Assembly (NCBI RefSeq): GCF_023703085.1
Contig: NZ_JAMQJY010000001.1
Coordinates: 1,798,001-1,862,000 of the forward strand
Source: Alkalicoccobacillus plakortidis
GTDB taxonomy: Bacteria > Bacillota > Bacilli > Bacillales > Bacillaceae_D
DNA: 64,000 nucleotides
Direction: 5' to 3'
Of the stretch, positions 9,325 through 20,461 are shown piece after piece. Position numbers and translations under genes: made by a program. Under the pieces are notes generated by a model, which worked only from the letters and a program-made list of their open reading frames with translations, was not told where the DNA came from and did not search any database. Within the stretch, counting starts at the first letter, position 1. The number at the start of each line of letters is the position of its first letter.

Positions 9325-10381
9325 TTATTTAATCGGTTTGTCACTTCTCAGTGATTTTCGTTTCTTCTTAAAAAACCAGTACTCTTTTTTGAAAAAAGCC
9401 TTAAAACAACCTAAGCCACGGAAAAAATGAAGACAGAAAAAAGTCCAAATGGTAGGTAGGAAATAGCGAAGTCCAGATTGTTTGATGATACCACGACTTG
9501 CCCAGCTTGGCTGCAGCAAGATAAAGCAACCCGACACCACCTAGCACCCAACGCATAGGCGCAAAGAAAACAGCAAGCAAGAGCACCGCTAATCCAATTA
9601 GAAAAGCAAACAAAGGAGCTTTATGTCTGATCCGTAAACTACCTGGAACAGATTGATCAGCAATCATCGTCCACGTTCCATCACCTAATGACTTTTGAAT
9701 CAAGCCCTTTAATGTTAGCCGAACATAATACGTTGATTGAATCGATGTAGACATAAAAAAGCGCATTCCCTGATCCTTCATTCGCTTATGAAACTCAATA
9801 TCCTCATTTCGCTTTAGGTCCTCATTAAAATACCCAACCTTTTCAAAGACCTCTCGCTTATACGCACCATATGGAACGGTATCAACAAATCCTTCCCATA
9901 CCCCTTTAATAGTTCGAAATTTGGAATTTCCTACACCAAATGAATGCGAATAGACATATTGATTAATTGTTCCTTGGAAACCTGTTCCTTCAGAATTAAT
10001 AATTCCACCAACACACTCAACACCTGGTTGCTTCTCTATTAGCTTAAGGTAATTCTCTAAAAAGTCCTCTGGAATTAGAGTATGCCCATCAATCCGAAGA
10101 ATATAATCACCCCTGGCTGCTTGAATGCCAAGATTCCAAGCCAGGGGAAGGGTTTGTTTTGGGTTTGAGATAAGTTTAATGAGATTTGGATTAATATCTT
10201 TAAATGATTGTACCTTATCTACAGTTTTATCAGTTGACATTCCATCTATAATAATTATTTCATAATCTTGTTCATTAACTGTCTGCTCATGTAACTTTAA
10301 AATCAGTTCACTTATAAAGCGTTCTTCGTTTTTTGTGACAATCAAAACAGTAATTTTCACTGGTTCATTAACATTTCCCAT
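9325..10381 (-). CDS. GT2 family glycosyltransferase (frameshift near the end)
   Basis: An inverting GT-A glycosyltransferase. The N-terminus ITVLIVTKNEERFI and the segment GDYILRIDGHTLIPEDF (DxD-type RIDGH) mark the nucleotide-sugar site. A C-terminal pair of hydrophobic helices follows. At 9505-9510 GCTTGG stands for GCTGG. Correcting one base gives the ending YLAAASWASRGII and then LHFFRGLGCFKAFFKK, a typical GT2 tail, instead of an early stop at 9401. The sugar is not predictable. It sits between the two ABC exporter units, so it probably builds part of an exported chain. Confidence 0.82.
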
Positions 10382-10420
10382 CGGTATACATCTCCATGTA
10401 TCGCACTTAATATCGTTTAA

Positions 10421-12072
10421 TTAATCATTGTTTCTAGTAAAGCTCATTTGGTCACCTTCAGAATTCACAAGTACATCATAGCCATTTATGAGATATAGAC
10501 CACCACTATTCACTAAATTAGTAGAGTCTATCGTTTCATCAACAACAATAGCAACTGCAATGTTTTTTTCATCAAACTTTATAGTAAAGCTCTCATGAGG
10601 AAAATTCATATAAGTAAATCCATAATTATCAGTCATCTCGTTTTCATCAGCACCATTTAAGACAGTTTTAGCGCTATCTTTAGTTTCTCCGAGCTGAGCA
10701 AGAAAATACTGATAAGAAGTACCGAATCTTTCCGGTAGTATCTTCACAATGTCATCCATGGATATTGTAGAATTTGAAATTTGATCTTCCGATAAAATTA
10801 AAGCATCCCTATCTATATACTTTTCTGAGTTATTGTTCTCAACTAGATAAGCATTAGATTCTGCATTTCTCCTATAATTGTTACTTTAGAAGCAAATGGT
10901 AAGACTGTATCCTCTATATTTAAATGTGCATCTTGATATAAAGCTGCTTCTTCAACAGAAATATACCCTTCCTTATCTTCATTAAAAAGGGATTCCTGTT
11001 CAATCTCCTCTTGCTCAACCAAATCTGCATTATCTTCTTCATTTCCCTCTGAAACACTAGTCCCTATAGTCGGAGAAACTAAGAATATCCCACTAATAAT
11101 AAAAGCTAAAACAAATATTGATAGCTGTAATGGAAATGCTAAATTTAATTGTTTTTTGCTTTTAACTCGAACTTTCTTTTTTTTCTGAGTATATCTAGAA
11201 GGCAAAATATCCGGGTCATATGGTTTCTCTTCTGGCTCTATAACTTTTTTTTCCTGATGGTTAGGGGCCACGATCGTTGAGCGCTTGTCTTTTAACTCTT
11301 CCTTATGAGCTTGTTTAGCTTCATTTGAAAGTTTGTTAAACCAATTTATATACTCTTCGTAATTTTCGAGGACCGTTTTCGTTTCACCAAATTCTTTTAG
11401 CTCTCCATTATGAAGCCAGAGAACGCGATCAGAAATACTTTTTATTTGTCCAATTGAATGGCTAATAAAGATAATCGTTTTACCTTGTGATTTAAATTCA
11501 TTGATTTTATCTAAACATTTTTGGTAAAAAGTTTTGTCTCCAACTGATAAGGCTTCATCTACAATTAAAAGATCTGGATTGGTATGCACTGATATCGCGA
11601 AACCAAGCCTAGACTTCATACCCGATGAATATTTTTTAACTGGCTGATTCATGAAATCTCCAATATCAGCAAAGTCTTCGATAGAAGGAGTTAGTTGATC
11701 TACTTCATTTCTTGAGAATCCATGCATGAGTAACTTAAGTTCAATATTGTCATAGCCACTTAAATTATTGTTAAGTCCTACATTTATTGCAATCAATGAA
11801 GGCTCTCCATTAATATCGATTTGCCCCTCTGTTGGTGGGATCACATGTGAAAGAATATTAGAAATTGTCGATTTACCAGATCCGTTGATTCCTACAACAC
11901 CAACGGTTTCACCATCTTTAATCTCTAATGAAATATCTCGAAGTGCATAGAAGTTTCTCTGCTTTTCCTTCTTCATTGACTTTGGTGTCAAAATATCAAG
12001 TAGTTTCTCTGTATTCGTTCGATATAAGGTATATTGCTTACTCACACCTGTTAATTTAACCTTGTGCTGCAC
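10421..12072 (-). CDS. tagH: Teichoic acid export ATP-binding protein TagH (frameshift)
   Basis: ATPase of the teichoic acid exporter with a TagH-type tail. Residues about 1-250 hold Walker [13 protein letters not shown], signature [11 protein letters not shown] and Walker [15 protein letters not shown] basic linker ([12 protein letters not shown]), one membrane helix ([16 protein letters not shown]) and an acidic extracellular domain follow. The frame breaks near 10875-10880, where one base seems lost; restoring it joins FASKVTI to [13 protein letters not shown] and continues to 10421. I place the start at GTG 12072, which has GGAGG eight bases upstream, rather than at ATG 12090, which overlaps tagG. 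It is coupled to tagG at 12087. Confidence 0.9.
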
Positions 12073-12086
12073 GTTAAAGCCTCCAC

Positions 12087-12890
12087 TCATAAATAATCAA
12101 CAAAGCTATCTTTGAATTTGTAATGAATGTATGAGCCTATAAATGCAAGAACAAGAATGCCTGTCCAGAAGTAGCTCATATATGCTAGATTTTCAAAAAA
12201 CCAAGCTCTGCCTAAAAGCGTGTCACGAAATCCTTCAAATAGATAATAGAATGGATTTAATTGTAAAAATGAAATCATCCAATCAGGCATTGTATATGGT
12301 ACCCAAACGATTGGTGACAAGAAGAACATCATTCGCATACCTGCTTGTAATAATTGATAATAATCGCGAATGATAGTAGCAATTGTTGAACTAAAAAGTG
12401 TAAACACATATAAAAATGTGAATAAACTTATTAAGTAGTACGGAAGCTGCAGTATATAGATTCCAGGGTTAATTCGATTAATTAATAAAATTATTGCAAG
12501 TATGCCCAACATTAATACAAAACTCATGGCATTGCCTACAATGACAATCGAAGGCAGTACACTAATAGGGAACTTCATTTTAGAGACCATTCGAATTTTT
12601 TGATGAACACTATTAGAACCTTGGAGGATCGTTGGACTAATAAAAAACCAAGGGATAAGACCGATTACTAGCCATACAAAAAAAGGCGTTTCACCAACAT
12701 CTGCTCCGCCTCTTATTCCTAGACCAAAAATCGCCCAAAATACTAAGACCTGCATCAAAGGATTAAAGATTTGCCATAGCATCCCCAAATAGTGCAGCTG
12801 ATACTTGCTACGTTGTTCATAACCTGCAAGTCTAAAAATGAGATGTTTGTTTTTATACTGTTCTTTTATGATACTAAATATATTTCTCAT
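12087..12890 (-). CDS. tagG: Teichoic acid translocation permease TagG
   Basis: A 267-residue ABC-2 type permease that moves lipid-linked teichoic acid across the membrane. TagG-like features are the N-terminal [24 protein letters not shown] segment, split by several membrane helices, and the [14 protein letters not shown] region. Its stop overlaps the beginning of the tagH frame. About 265 bp of AT-rich DNA upstream has no gene and is where a promoter for tagGH may lie; I could not fix one with confidence. Confidence 0.92.
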   Translation of the reverse strand: MRNIFSIIKEQYKNKHLIFRLAGYEQRSKYQLHYLGMLWQIFNPLMQVLVFWAIFGLGIRGGADVGETPFFVWLVIGLIPWFFISPTILQGSNSVHQKIRMVSKMKFPISVLPSIVIVGNAMSFVLMLGILAIILLINRINPGIYILQLPYYLISLFTFLYVFTLFSSTIATIIRDYYQLLQAGMRMMFFLSPIVWVPYTMPDWMISFLQLNPFYYLFEGFRDTLLGRAWFFENLAYMSYFWTGILVLAFIGSYIHYKFKDSFVDYL

Positions 12891-13155
12891 ACCAAAATAC
12901 CCTTCTTACTTTCTATTTGTCTACTTAAAATAAGACACCTTTTACTCAATCCATATTAGCAGAACAATCTTTTATACAGAATACATATATACCTAATAAT
13001 AAATTAAAGTTCTCGCAATTACGACCTAAATTTTCAACCTTCGCTTTTCTGCCTTATTATGTCCATAAATTTTAATTTTCCATCAAAAATTTACACATAA
13101 TTAATACACATAGCTAAAAGAGGTAAAGAAAATTTACCCCTTTCATTTATATATT

Positions 13156-14899
13156 TCATTGAACGTCTTCTTTTATTAGTTCATTTACAAATCTTTCACT
13201 CGAATTTCCATCTAAATCATCGAAAAAGTATTGGACAAATGGCTCGATACGTTCTGATTCAAATTCATTATTAGTAATACTATTAACTATGTCATCAGTA
13301 GACTTAGCTAAAACACCAGGAATAAAAGATTGATAGTCAAAGTAAAAATCCCGTTTTTGGATGTATTCTTCAACATCATATGAGAAGAATATCATTGGCT
13401 TTCTTAACAATGCGTATTCAAAGCATACTGAAGAGTAGTCTGTGATAAGGATATCTGTTATAAACAACAAATCATTCACTTCTCTATACTCTGAAAAATC
13501 ATAAAAGAAATCTACATAATGATAAGGAATAGTAATTTTATTTTTTATGAATGGATGCACTTTAAAGATAAATACATATTCATCTTTTAATTCATTATAT
13601 AACTTATCCAAATTTAATACATCATATGGGTAATGAGCAGAACTTTGTCCATTTCCTCGGAATGTTGGTGCAAACAAGATAACTTTTTTATTTTTCAAAA
13701 ATGGATACTGATTATAAAGTTCTTCTCTTTTATTTTCTTTATATTTTTCATCAAAGAAGATATCAGTTCTTGGAACACCAATTGGAGCTACAGCAGCTTC
13801 ATCTATACCGAACCCTTCAGCATAATGACGTACAATGTTCTTTGAACTAACAACTGCTTTTGTATAATTTCTGTGATTTAATGATTTAATTGATGGTCCG
13901 CCTGGTCTACCTACTCGGCTGTATCCAAATGTTTTAAATGCTCCTACTGCATGCCATACCTGTATCAAATCTGCTTCTTCACGTATTTTTAATGGATAAA
14001 TTATAGGATAAAAATCATCTAAAATTATTTTTTTAGAAGTTGCAAACCAATATGCTAGTTGAATTGTCTCTTTTAATGTTTTCTTTTCTGTGATAGCAGA
14101 TTTCAACATAAACTTGTAGTCATAATTCAATCCTTGCTTAAGCATATTTTCATAAACAAAGCCAAAGTTCCCATCCATCTCAATTCTACTATCTGACGCA
14201 AATGTTATTCTATCTTGCTTAATTGGTAGGAGGTTGAATAATTTATATAATGATTTGAAAATAAAACTGTTTCTTTCTTTTGCTTTCTTCGTTTCTTTTT
14301 TTGATGATGGATCTAGGTCATTAGGATTTAAATCTTTTAGTTTAGTCGCTTCAAGCTTGGAGAGTTTTTAATTTTATATTTTGGGTAACCATTAAATTAT
14401 ATTGAAGGTGTCTTTTTGCAGTATAGTATTCCAATTTTGTTGAATGGAAATTATTTTTCAGAAATCGATTAATATTTCCAAGCGGCACCTCTCGTTCTAT
14501 TACCCCTAATGAAGTATTTAAGAGAGTAAGTTTTATAAACATGTTGTATGAACCATTAGGAAGAGGAGCTCCCCCTTTTGTAACAGACGAAAAGTTAATT
14601 TCACCTTCAAAGCCTGCCCACTTATATTTTTCTTCTTCAAAATTATCTAGGTCATGTAATGGAAATTCAAAACGTTCTTTTTCATCATCATTGTTCCTTA
14701 AAACAATCGCTTTATAAATATGGTCATCTTTTTCGAGAGGAATTCCAGAAAAATATGCATAACCATTAATTTTCATTAATCCGCCATTCCAAGATAAGTG
14801 AGTTACTTTGCGATTAATTTCATACAAATTGGCATCAGTGATTCCATCTATTGGCAGTTGTTCATCTTCTATTACTTCATGTGTTTGTTTCGTTCCCAT
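13156..14899 (-). CDS. TarL/TarK-like poly(ribitol-phosphate) polymerase (frameshift)
   Basis: Two reading frames join into one protein of about 580 residues if one base is removed at 14355-14360 (CCAAGC for CCAGC). The join reads LKTLQLEATKLKDLNPND and continues through LLPIKQDRITFASDSR into the second frame. The N-terminal 185 residues form a beta-rich accessory domain, as in TarL. The rest is the CDP-alcohol polymerase domain with EMDGNFGFVYE, IQVWHAVGAFK, LFAPTFRG and DILITDYSSVCFEYA. The WHAVGAFK form, rather than WHGTPLK, marks the ribitol branch. It probably polymerises ribitol phosphate from CDP-ribitol supplied by TarI and TarJ. ATG 14899 has GGAG seven bases upstream. Confidence 0.85.
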
Positions 14900-14932
14900 T
14901 CTTTCCACTCCAGTGCCTACTTTTACTTATTA

Positions 14933-16141
14933 CTAATTATCTTTTAATAAAATATCAACAAAACGTTTACTTGATTTACCATCTTTTTGATCATAAAATA
15001 AGTCAACAAATTTATTGACTTTTTCTTGATTGAAATCTTTTTGGTGTATTGAAGAAATTAATTCATTTGTTGTTTTTACTATTGGACCAGGAATAAAATC
15101 TTTATATGAAAAATAAAAATCACGATTTCTAGTATATTCATCTACATCGAAGGCAAAAAACACCATCGGTTTATTTAACAGTGCATATTCAAAGCACACT
15201 GAAGAATAATCAGTAATAAGCACATCTGAGATTAATAACAAATCATTTATTTCACGATATGCAGAGAAATCATAGTAAAAATCTTTATATTCTTGAGGCA
15301 ATTTAAACTGCTCTTTTACAAAAGGATGTAATTTTAATATAAAAATATATTCCTCATTTAAATCTTCATATATGGATTTGAAATCGATTTGATCAAAGGG
15401 GAAATAAGCCGTTGTTTTCCCTTTTCCTCGAAAAGTAGGCGCAAACATTATTACTTTTTTACCTTTTGTAAAGGGATACGTTTTATAAAGTTCCTCTTTT
15501 TTACTTTTTTTATAGGAATCGTCAAAGAACACATCCGTTCTAGGTACACCTATAGATTTCACTTTCTGCTCTTCAATTCCAAACCCTTCAGCATAATATG
15601 AGATTACACTATTAGAACTAACTATAGCCTTAGTATAATTTCTATGTGTTCTTGAATTGGAAGATGGAGCCCCTGGCAAACCTGCTCTACTATGACCGAA
15701 TCGTTTAAACGCACCAACAGCATGCCATACTTGGATAAGCTCTGCTTCTTTCCTAATTTTCAAAGGGTAAACATAAGCGTAATAGTCATCTACAATTATT
15801 TTTTTTGAAGTAGCTAATAAATACGCAAGTTTAACGTAAGTCAATGGATTTTTACGTACATTCTCTTTCAACATAAACTTACAATCAATATTCAGTTTCT
15901 GTCTTTTTATTTCCTCAAATATGAATAAGAAATTACCTGATAAATCACTTCGACTATCAGAAGCAAAAAGTATTTGATTTTTTTTTATGGGGATAAGGCA
16001 AAATGATAGGTACAATGATACAAAAATAAACTTAAAAAGACTTCGAGCTATTTTGAAATGAAACTTTTTAATTTTTTCATCTCCATTCAATTGAAACCAC
16101 TTTCTTTTCCGGTTCCCAAATTCTGCATTTAGATTTTCCAT
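14933..16141 (-). CDS. TarL-like CDP-ribitol/glycerol phosphotransferase, single-domain paralogue
   Basis: About 400 residues, a close relative of the catalytic domain of the next gene. It shares KNQILFASDSRSDLSGNF, IQVWHAVGAFKRFGHSR, FAPTFRGKGKTTAYFPFD and DVLITDYSSVCFEYAL. It lacks the N-terminal accessory domain and has instead a basic segment and a hydrophobic stretch near residues 35-60, probably a membrane anchor. This may be the ribitol-phosphate primase, or a second polymerase like the S. aureus TarK/TarL pair (inference). Two in-frame starts exist (16162 and 16141), both overlapping the end of tarJ. I prefer 16141 because it overlaps less. Confidence 0.8.
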   Translation of the reverse strand: MENLNAEFGNRKRKWFQLNGDEKIKKFHFKIARSLFKFIFVSLYLSFCLIPIKKNQILFASDSRSDLSGNFLFIFEEIKRQKLNIDCKFMLKENVRKNPLTYVKLAYLLATSKKIIVDDYYAYVYPLKIRKEAELIQVWHAVGAFKRFGHSRAGLPGAPSSNSRTHRNYTKAIVSSNSVISYYAEGFGIEEQKVKSIGVPRTDVFFDDSYKKSKKEELYKTYPFTKGKKVIMFAPTFRGKGKTTAYFPFDQIDFKSIYEDLNEEYIFILKLHPFVKEQFKLPQEYKDFYYDFSAYREINDLLLISDVLITDYSSVCFEYALLNKPMVFFAFDVDEYTRNRDFYFSYKDFIPGPIVKTTNELISSIHQKDFNQEKVNKFVDLFYDQKDGKSSKRFVDILLKDN

Positions 16142-17154
16142 TCCAAGACCGTCTTCCCCCATGCGGAGACTTGATCTTCTTCAAAAGCATGGCGTATATC
16201 ATCAATATTATTTATCGTGACTACCTTTGTAACTAAATGATTTAGATAGCTAATTACTTCTTTATTTTGTTCTAGAAAGTCAACTGTATCAACAAAATCA
16301 TTTCTACCACTTCTGCTACTTCCAAATAAAGTAATGCCCTTTTCCAATACCATTCTAGTGTTTATTTCAACAGGGTCTTCACTTACACCTAAAAGAGAGA
16401 TAGAGCCTTGTGGTTTTATACAGTCTATAATTTGTTCAATTGCCATCTCACTACCAAGTCCACCCACACATTCAAATGCATGATCAATCTCTACATCAGA
16501 TGGTATGTTATTTATCAAATATGATTTATCAATAAATGTAAAATATTCTATTTTACGTTTGGTTTTCCCAAACAAAACAACTTCAGATTCGGGATATTTA
16601 TTTTTAAGCAATATCGATGTAATATAACCAAGGTTCCCATCCCCCCAAACTCCAATAGTCTGTTTACGATCATGAGATTTAAAATTAAAACGCGTAATCC
16701 CATGCATTGCTACACTTACTAGTTCTAAAAATGCGGCTGTATGAATATCTAGTTCTTTGAATAGTGGAACTAAACGATCATGTCGCATAAATACATAATC
16801 TTGCATAAATCCATCATATCCACTTGAACGAAAACGGGAAGATCTCAAGTAATTTTCATCCATGTGATCATCTTGTTCAATTGGCAAATTCGGAATCATT
16901 ACAACTGGCTGACCGACTTCAAATTCCTCTTTAGGATCGTACACTACTTCTCCAACGCCCTCGTGTATGAGTGACATTGGTAATTTTTTTTCGAGTACTG
17001 AGGCATCTCTCTTACCTTGATAATACCTTTGATCCGCATTACAAACAGATAAAAATTTTGGTCGGATAATTACTTTATCTGAATTAATTGTCCTTGGTTT
17101 ATAAGTGACTTCAAATTGACCAGGATAAACTAGACGATAGACTTGGTTTATCAT
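16129..17154 (-). CDS. tarJ: Ribulose-5-phosphate reductase TarJ
   Basis: A 341-residue zinc-type alcohol dehydrogenase that reduces ribulose-5-phosphate to ribitol-5-phosphate with NADPH. It matches TarJ from the first residues (MINQVYRLVYPGQFEVTYK). Metal and substrate elements include CNADQRYYQGKRD and LIHEGVGEV, the nucleotide-binding motif is GDGNLGYI, and HAFECVGGLGSE and LFGSSRSGRNDF are characteristic. Its ATG overlaps the tarI stop by four bases, so translation is coupled: TarJ makes the substrate that TarI activates. Confidence 0.95.
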   Translation of the reverse strand: MINQVYRLVYPGQFEVTYKPRTINSDKVIIRPKFLSVCNADQRYYQGKRDASVLEKKLPMSLIHEGVGEVVYDPKEEFEVGQPVVMIPNLPIEQDDHMDENYLRSSRFRSSGYDGFMQDYVFMRHDRLVPLFKELDIHTAAFLELVSVAMHGITRFNFKSHDRKQTIGVWGDGNLGYITSILLKNKYPESEVVLFGKTKRKIEYFTFIDKSYLINNIPSDVEIDHAFECVGGLGSEMAIEQIIDCIKPQGSISLLGVSEDPVEINTRMVLEKGITLFGSSRSGRNDFVDTVDFLEQNKEVISYLNHLVTKVVTINNIDDIRHAFEEDQVSAWGKTVLEWKI

Positions 17155-17894
17155 ACAGTGGCCACCTCTTCAGGATCCCTTTCAGCATAAGTCGAGTCCT
17201 TAATTATCGCTTCAGCCACTTTTAAATCATACGGTGTTGTTATTTTTATATTATAAACTTCGCCTTTAACTAATTTAACAGTATGACCTCTAAGTAAACA
17301 TATTTTGGCAGCATCAGAAAGAATATCTCTTTCTTCTTCGTTAAGACTCTCATAAGCATTTTTCAAAGTTTTAATATTAAAACTTTGGGGGGTTTGACCT
17401 TGATACATTTTTTCTCGAATTGGTATATCAGTAATGGTTTCATTATTTTTTGATTCTACAATAGTATCAATTGCCTCAATCACCGTATCACAAGCACCAA
17501 ATTCTAGTGCAGCATTAATGTTATCTTCGATAATTCGATGTGTTAGAAATGGTCGAACCGAGTCGTGTGTAACAATAATATCTTCATCTGTTGAGCCGAA
17601 AGTATTTTCTATATATGCAATACCAGACATTATTGTTTCATTACGAGTGTTTCCGCCTTTTACAAGTTTAATTTTATCCATTCCGCCAATATATTTCTTT
17701 ATAATATCTCCTGTATAATTCAACCATTTCTCAGGTACTAAAATTAAAATTGCATCTAACTTTTGATTTAACAAGAATTTTTCAATTGTATGAATTAATA
17801 TAGGCGTGTCGTCTAATGTAAGAAATTGTTTAGGGAGATGTGTATTACCCATTCTACTACCATTGCCACCAGCTAAAATCATTCCATAAATCAT
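17151..17894 (-). CDS. tarI: Ribitol-5-phosphate cytidylyltransferase TarI
   Basis: A 247-residue IspD-like nucleotidyltransferase. The N-terminus MIYGMILAGGNGSRMG and LPKQFLTLDDTPILIHT are the CTP-binding and TarI signatures. VTHDSVRPFLTHRII and MYQGQTPQSF follow. It makes CDP-ribitol from CTP and ribitol-5-phosphate. An upstream in-frame Met at 17918 exists, but ATG 17894 has AAGGAGG at ideal spacing and matches the family start. First gene of the tarIJ-polymerase group. Confidence 0.95.
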   Translation of the reverse strand: MIYGMILAGGNGSRMGNTHLPKQFLTLDDTPILIHTIEKFLLNQKLDAILILVPEKWLNYTGDIIKKYIGGMDKIKLVKGGNTRNETIMSGIAYIENTFGSTDEDIIVTHDSVRPFLTHRIIEDNINAALEFGACDTVIEAIDTIVESKNNETITDIPIREKMYQGQTPQSFNIKTLKNAYESLNEEERDILSDAAKICLLRGHTVKLVKGEVYNIKITTPYDLKVAEAIIKDSTYAERDPEEVATV

Positions 17895-18042
17895 TATAAG
17901 CCTCCTTAATAAATGCATTCCGATATTTTATATAATTAACATTAACTTTACAATAGTAACATAGACATAACATTCCACTCAAATCCCATTTTTTGCATGA
18001 AATCATATTAAAGATAAGCCTAGCTCTATTTTTTAGAGTTCT

Positions 18043-18080
18043 TGTTTTATCCTTTACTTATATAAATAAAGGATAAAACA
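18043..18080. terminator. Long hairpin, probable terminator after the GT4 gene
   Basis: A perfect 14-bp inverted repeat (TGTTTTATCCTTTA / TAAAGGATAAAACA) with a 10-base AT loop. It lies 3' of the GT4 gene (minus strand) and 5' of tarI. AT-rich, so it may terminate or protect RNA. Confidence 0.6.
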
Positions 18081-18113
18081 GGTTAAAGTTTACTGGTAAA
18101 ATACTTACGAAAA

Positions 18114-18155
18114 CCTCTAATAAAGATATTTGCAAACAAATAAATTTATTAGAGG
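18114..18155. repeat. Inverted repeat downstream of the GT4 gene
   Basis: An 11-bp inverted repeat (CCTCTAATAAA / TTTATTAGAGG) separated by 20 bases, between the GT4 stop and the 18043-18080 hairpin. Role unknown: a second terminator or a regulatory hairpin. Confidence 0.45.
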
Positions 18156-18251
18156 TAATAGTAGCATTGTATGGGTTCTTATCTATAAAAGTTAAACCGC
18201 AACTATTGTTTTTGATTTTAATGCGTAACGTTTCCATATTACAAATAGATA

Positions 18252-20240
18252 CTATTGTGAATTGTTCTCAATTTTTATACTTAGATTACCGTGGTCCTTT
18301 GTAAAATACGGAACTGCCAAGAAGTTAGAATTTATGGTTTTAGTTGACATAATAATATTTTCAGCCTTGTTATAGCCAAGTCTTTTCTCAAATGCAACGT
18401 TACGATCTTCTGATAAAATTGAAATATCTAATATGCATTGTTTTTTAATATTAAAATGATCTATTTTTAAATGAGCCTCAATATAATAATTGTCGTTACT
18501 AATTTTTATTACTTTTAATGGGAATTCAATGAAGTTTTTCGTTTCTCGATCATATAATTTCCCGATAATATTAGGACTTAATACTTCACTGTCCTTCACA
18601 TTCAAAAAATAAACATTCCCTTCAAAACTTAAGTTAGAGCGTTCTAAAGTAACACTGGATAAATATAAATCCATATTTTCAACATTTATCTTCATTGCCT
18701 TTTGAGACTTGATAGTTTCAAACATTTCCTTCCAATTATCTGCGAATTTTTTTTCACTAAAATGGTGAGATGATTCAATAGCATTTTTCGAGAATTGATT
18801 TAATCGATCTTTAGTACTTAATAGCTCAATTATGCGGTCTGACATTTCTTTAATATTATCACCCTCTATCAAATATCCATTGTAACCGGATCTAATCATA
18901 TCAGAAGGACCATATTTAATATCCATTGAGATTACAGGGGTACCATTTGAAAGACTCTCTAATACACTCATTGCAAAACCTTCATACTTACTTGTAATTA
19001 AAGAAATTGAAGAATTCTCTAGTGTTTGTTTCGGATTTTCAGTATAAGGTTTAAGAAACACGTTTCTAGTTAAACCTAACTCCCGAATCAATTTTTCGAG
19101 ATTTTCTTTTTCTTCTCCAAATCCATAGATTGAAAGACTTGCATCCGGCAAAGCAGATACAACCTCTTCAAACGCTTTTATTGCGATATCTAGTCTTTTT
19201 TCTTTATGATATCTAGATAATATTGTTACATTATGGTCCATAGGTATCACTGGTTTGTCTAAAATGTGTTCACTATAATGAGGTATTACAAAATAATTTT
19301 CTCGAGAACCATATCGAGACTTTATATCATCCCTTTGCAAATTTGTCAGAAATACGATAGCATCAACTTCATTTAATCTTGATAATACAGCCCTATTTCC
19401 TAAGCGTATTGTAGACATAAAATGATAAGGTTCTCTTAGATGTGTACTGTGTGTCATATATATTTTATAAATAAAAGGGCTATTAAATGATAATGTCATA
19501 TCATCAGTCCCTCTAGCTTCACCTATTAAAAATGTTGATTTTTCACCAACCAGCTTTTCTAAAAAAAAGTGTTGAAAATCAATAGTATTCCTAAATTCAA
19601 TAGATTTATTGTTTACGTAATCGAAAAGCATTATCCTTATAATTTTTGAAGTTTCATTACTGGGGTTATATTCATGCCATTTTGAAAGATAGCAAATTCC
19701 TTCTTCAGTAAGAAATAGTTCCTGAACTAATTTATTATAAACCGAATCAAAAATTAGTATTTTTGTAAGAATTGATTCAGAGTTATAAATCTTCCTTTTT
19801 ATTCTTGACCGTCTTTCATCAAAGTAGTCTTCTAGTATGGTAGAACCATTTATGTTTTTTCTTCGATACATTTTGTATAGCCCGTTAAGATAAAAGCGAC
19901 TTATTGTTGAACTTTCTTTTACCTCTTGTAAAAACTGATACTCCGTACTTGGTGAATAACCAACAGAGTCTATATCCACTTTTGAATTAACAAGTGAACT
20001 CGAACAACGTTCCTTAAAGAACTCATTGATATTTGTCACAGTTGTATTATTATCTATGTATTTTCTTTGATACAAACTTCTAATGATTTGAGGATATTCC
20101 GGATCGAAATTAAAAGTGGCTATTTGAGTTTTTACACCAAATTGTTTTGAAAATACTTTACACCTATTTAACATAGCCTTCGTTAGGCCTCCAAAATTAT
20201 AGGCAATTTCAGATGTAGTAATTAAAATTTTCTCATTCAT
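18252..20240 (-). CDS. GT4 family glycosyltransferase (TagE-like, long form)
   Basis: A 662-residue GT-B glycosyltransferase. The N-terminus MNEKILITTSEIAYNFGGLT opens the acceptor domain. The C-terminal half has the GT4 nucleotide-sugar signature: SRYHKEKRLDIAIKAFEE, then SKYEGFAMSVLESLSNGTPVI in two blocks containing the paired catalytic Glu (E-x7-E). After about residue 520 comes a beta-rich tail of about 140 residues that I do not recognise. TagE-type enzymes add glucose to poly(glycerol phosphate), and TarM/TarQ-type enzymes decorate ribitol phosphate. Either would fit here. The partial gene at 1-424 looks like a relative, so the locus is flanked by two such enzymes. Confidence 0.82.
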   Translation of the reverse strand: MNEKILITTSEIAYNFGGLTKAMLNRCKVFSKQFGVKTQIATFNFDPEYPQIIRSLYQRKYIDNNTTVTNINEFFKERCSSSLVNSKVDIDSVGYSPSTEYQFLQEVKESSTISRFYLNGLYKMYRRKNINGSTILEDYFDERRSRIKRKIYNSESILTKILIFDSVYNKLVQELFLTEEGICYLSKWHEYNPSNETSKIIRIMLFDYVNNKSIEFRNTIDFQHFFLEKLVGEKSTFLIGEARGTDDMTLSFNSPFIYKIYMTHSTHLREPYHFMSTIRLGNRAVLSRLNEVDAIVFLTNLQRDDIKSRYGSRENYFVIPHYSEHILDKPVIPMDHNVTILSRYHKEKRLDIAIKAFEEVVSALPDASLSIYGFGEEKENLEKLIRELGLTRNVFLKPYTENPKQTLENSSISLITSKYEGFAMSVLESLSNGTPVISMDIKYGPSDMIRSGYNGYLIEGDNIKEMSDRIIELLSTKDRLNQFSKNAIESSHHFSEKKFADNWKEMFETIKSQKAMKINVENMDLYLSSVTLERSNLSFEGNVYFLNVKDSEVLSPNIIGKLYDRETKNFIEFPLKVIKISNDNYYIEAHLKIDHFNIKKQCILDISILSEDRNVAFEKRLGYNKAENIIMSTKTINSNFLAVPYFTKDHGNLSIKIENNSQ

Positions 20241-20461
20241 AGACTAAGCTCCTAATTATAATAGTATTTCAAGTATAATATATAAAAAAAAACGATTCAA
20301 CTTTACATATCAGGTCTCCGTTATTACTAATATTGAAATATAAACCAGATCCTGTTAGTTATATTCAATTATCAATGTTTTTTTCGACAAAAATACTTGT
20401 CCACATGACAACATCCGACTGCGACGGCTTTTTACGACATTTATGCACAACCTGTGGGTAA

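Larger units (their letters stand above)
17895..18251. other. Intergenic region between tarI and the GT4 gene
   Basis: About 357 bp of AT-rich DNA with no supportable gene. It holds two long inverted repeats, listed separately, and the ribosome binding site of tarI. A promoter for tarIJ probably lies between the repeats and 17930, but no box is clear enough to name. Confidence 0.5.
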
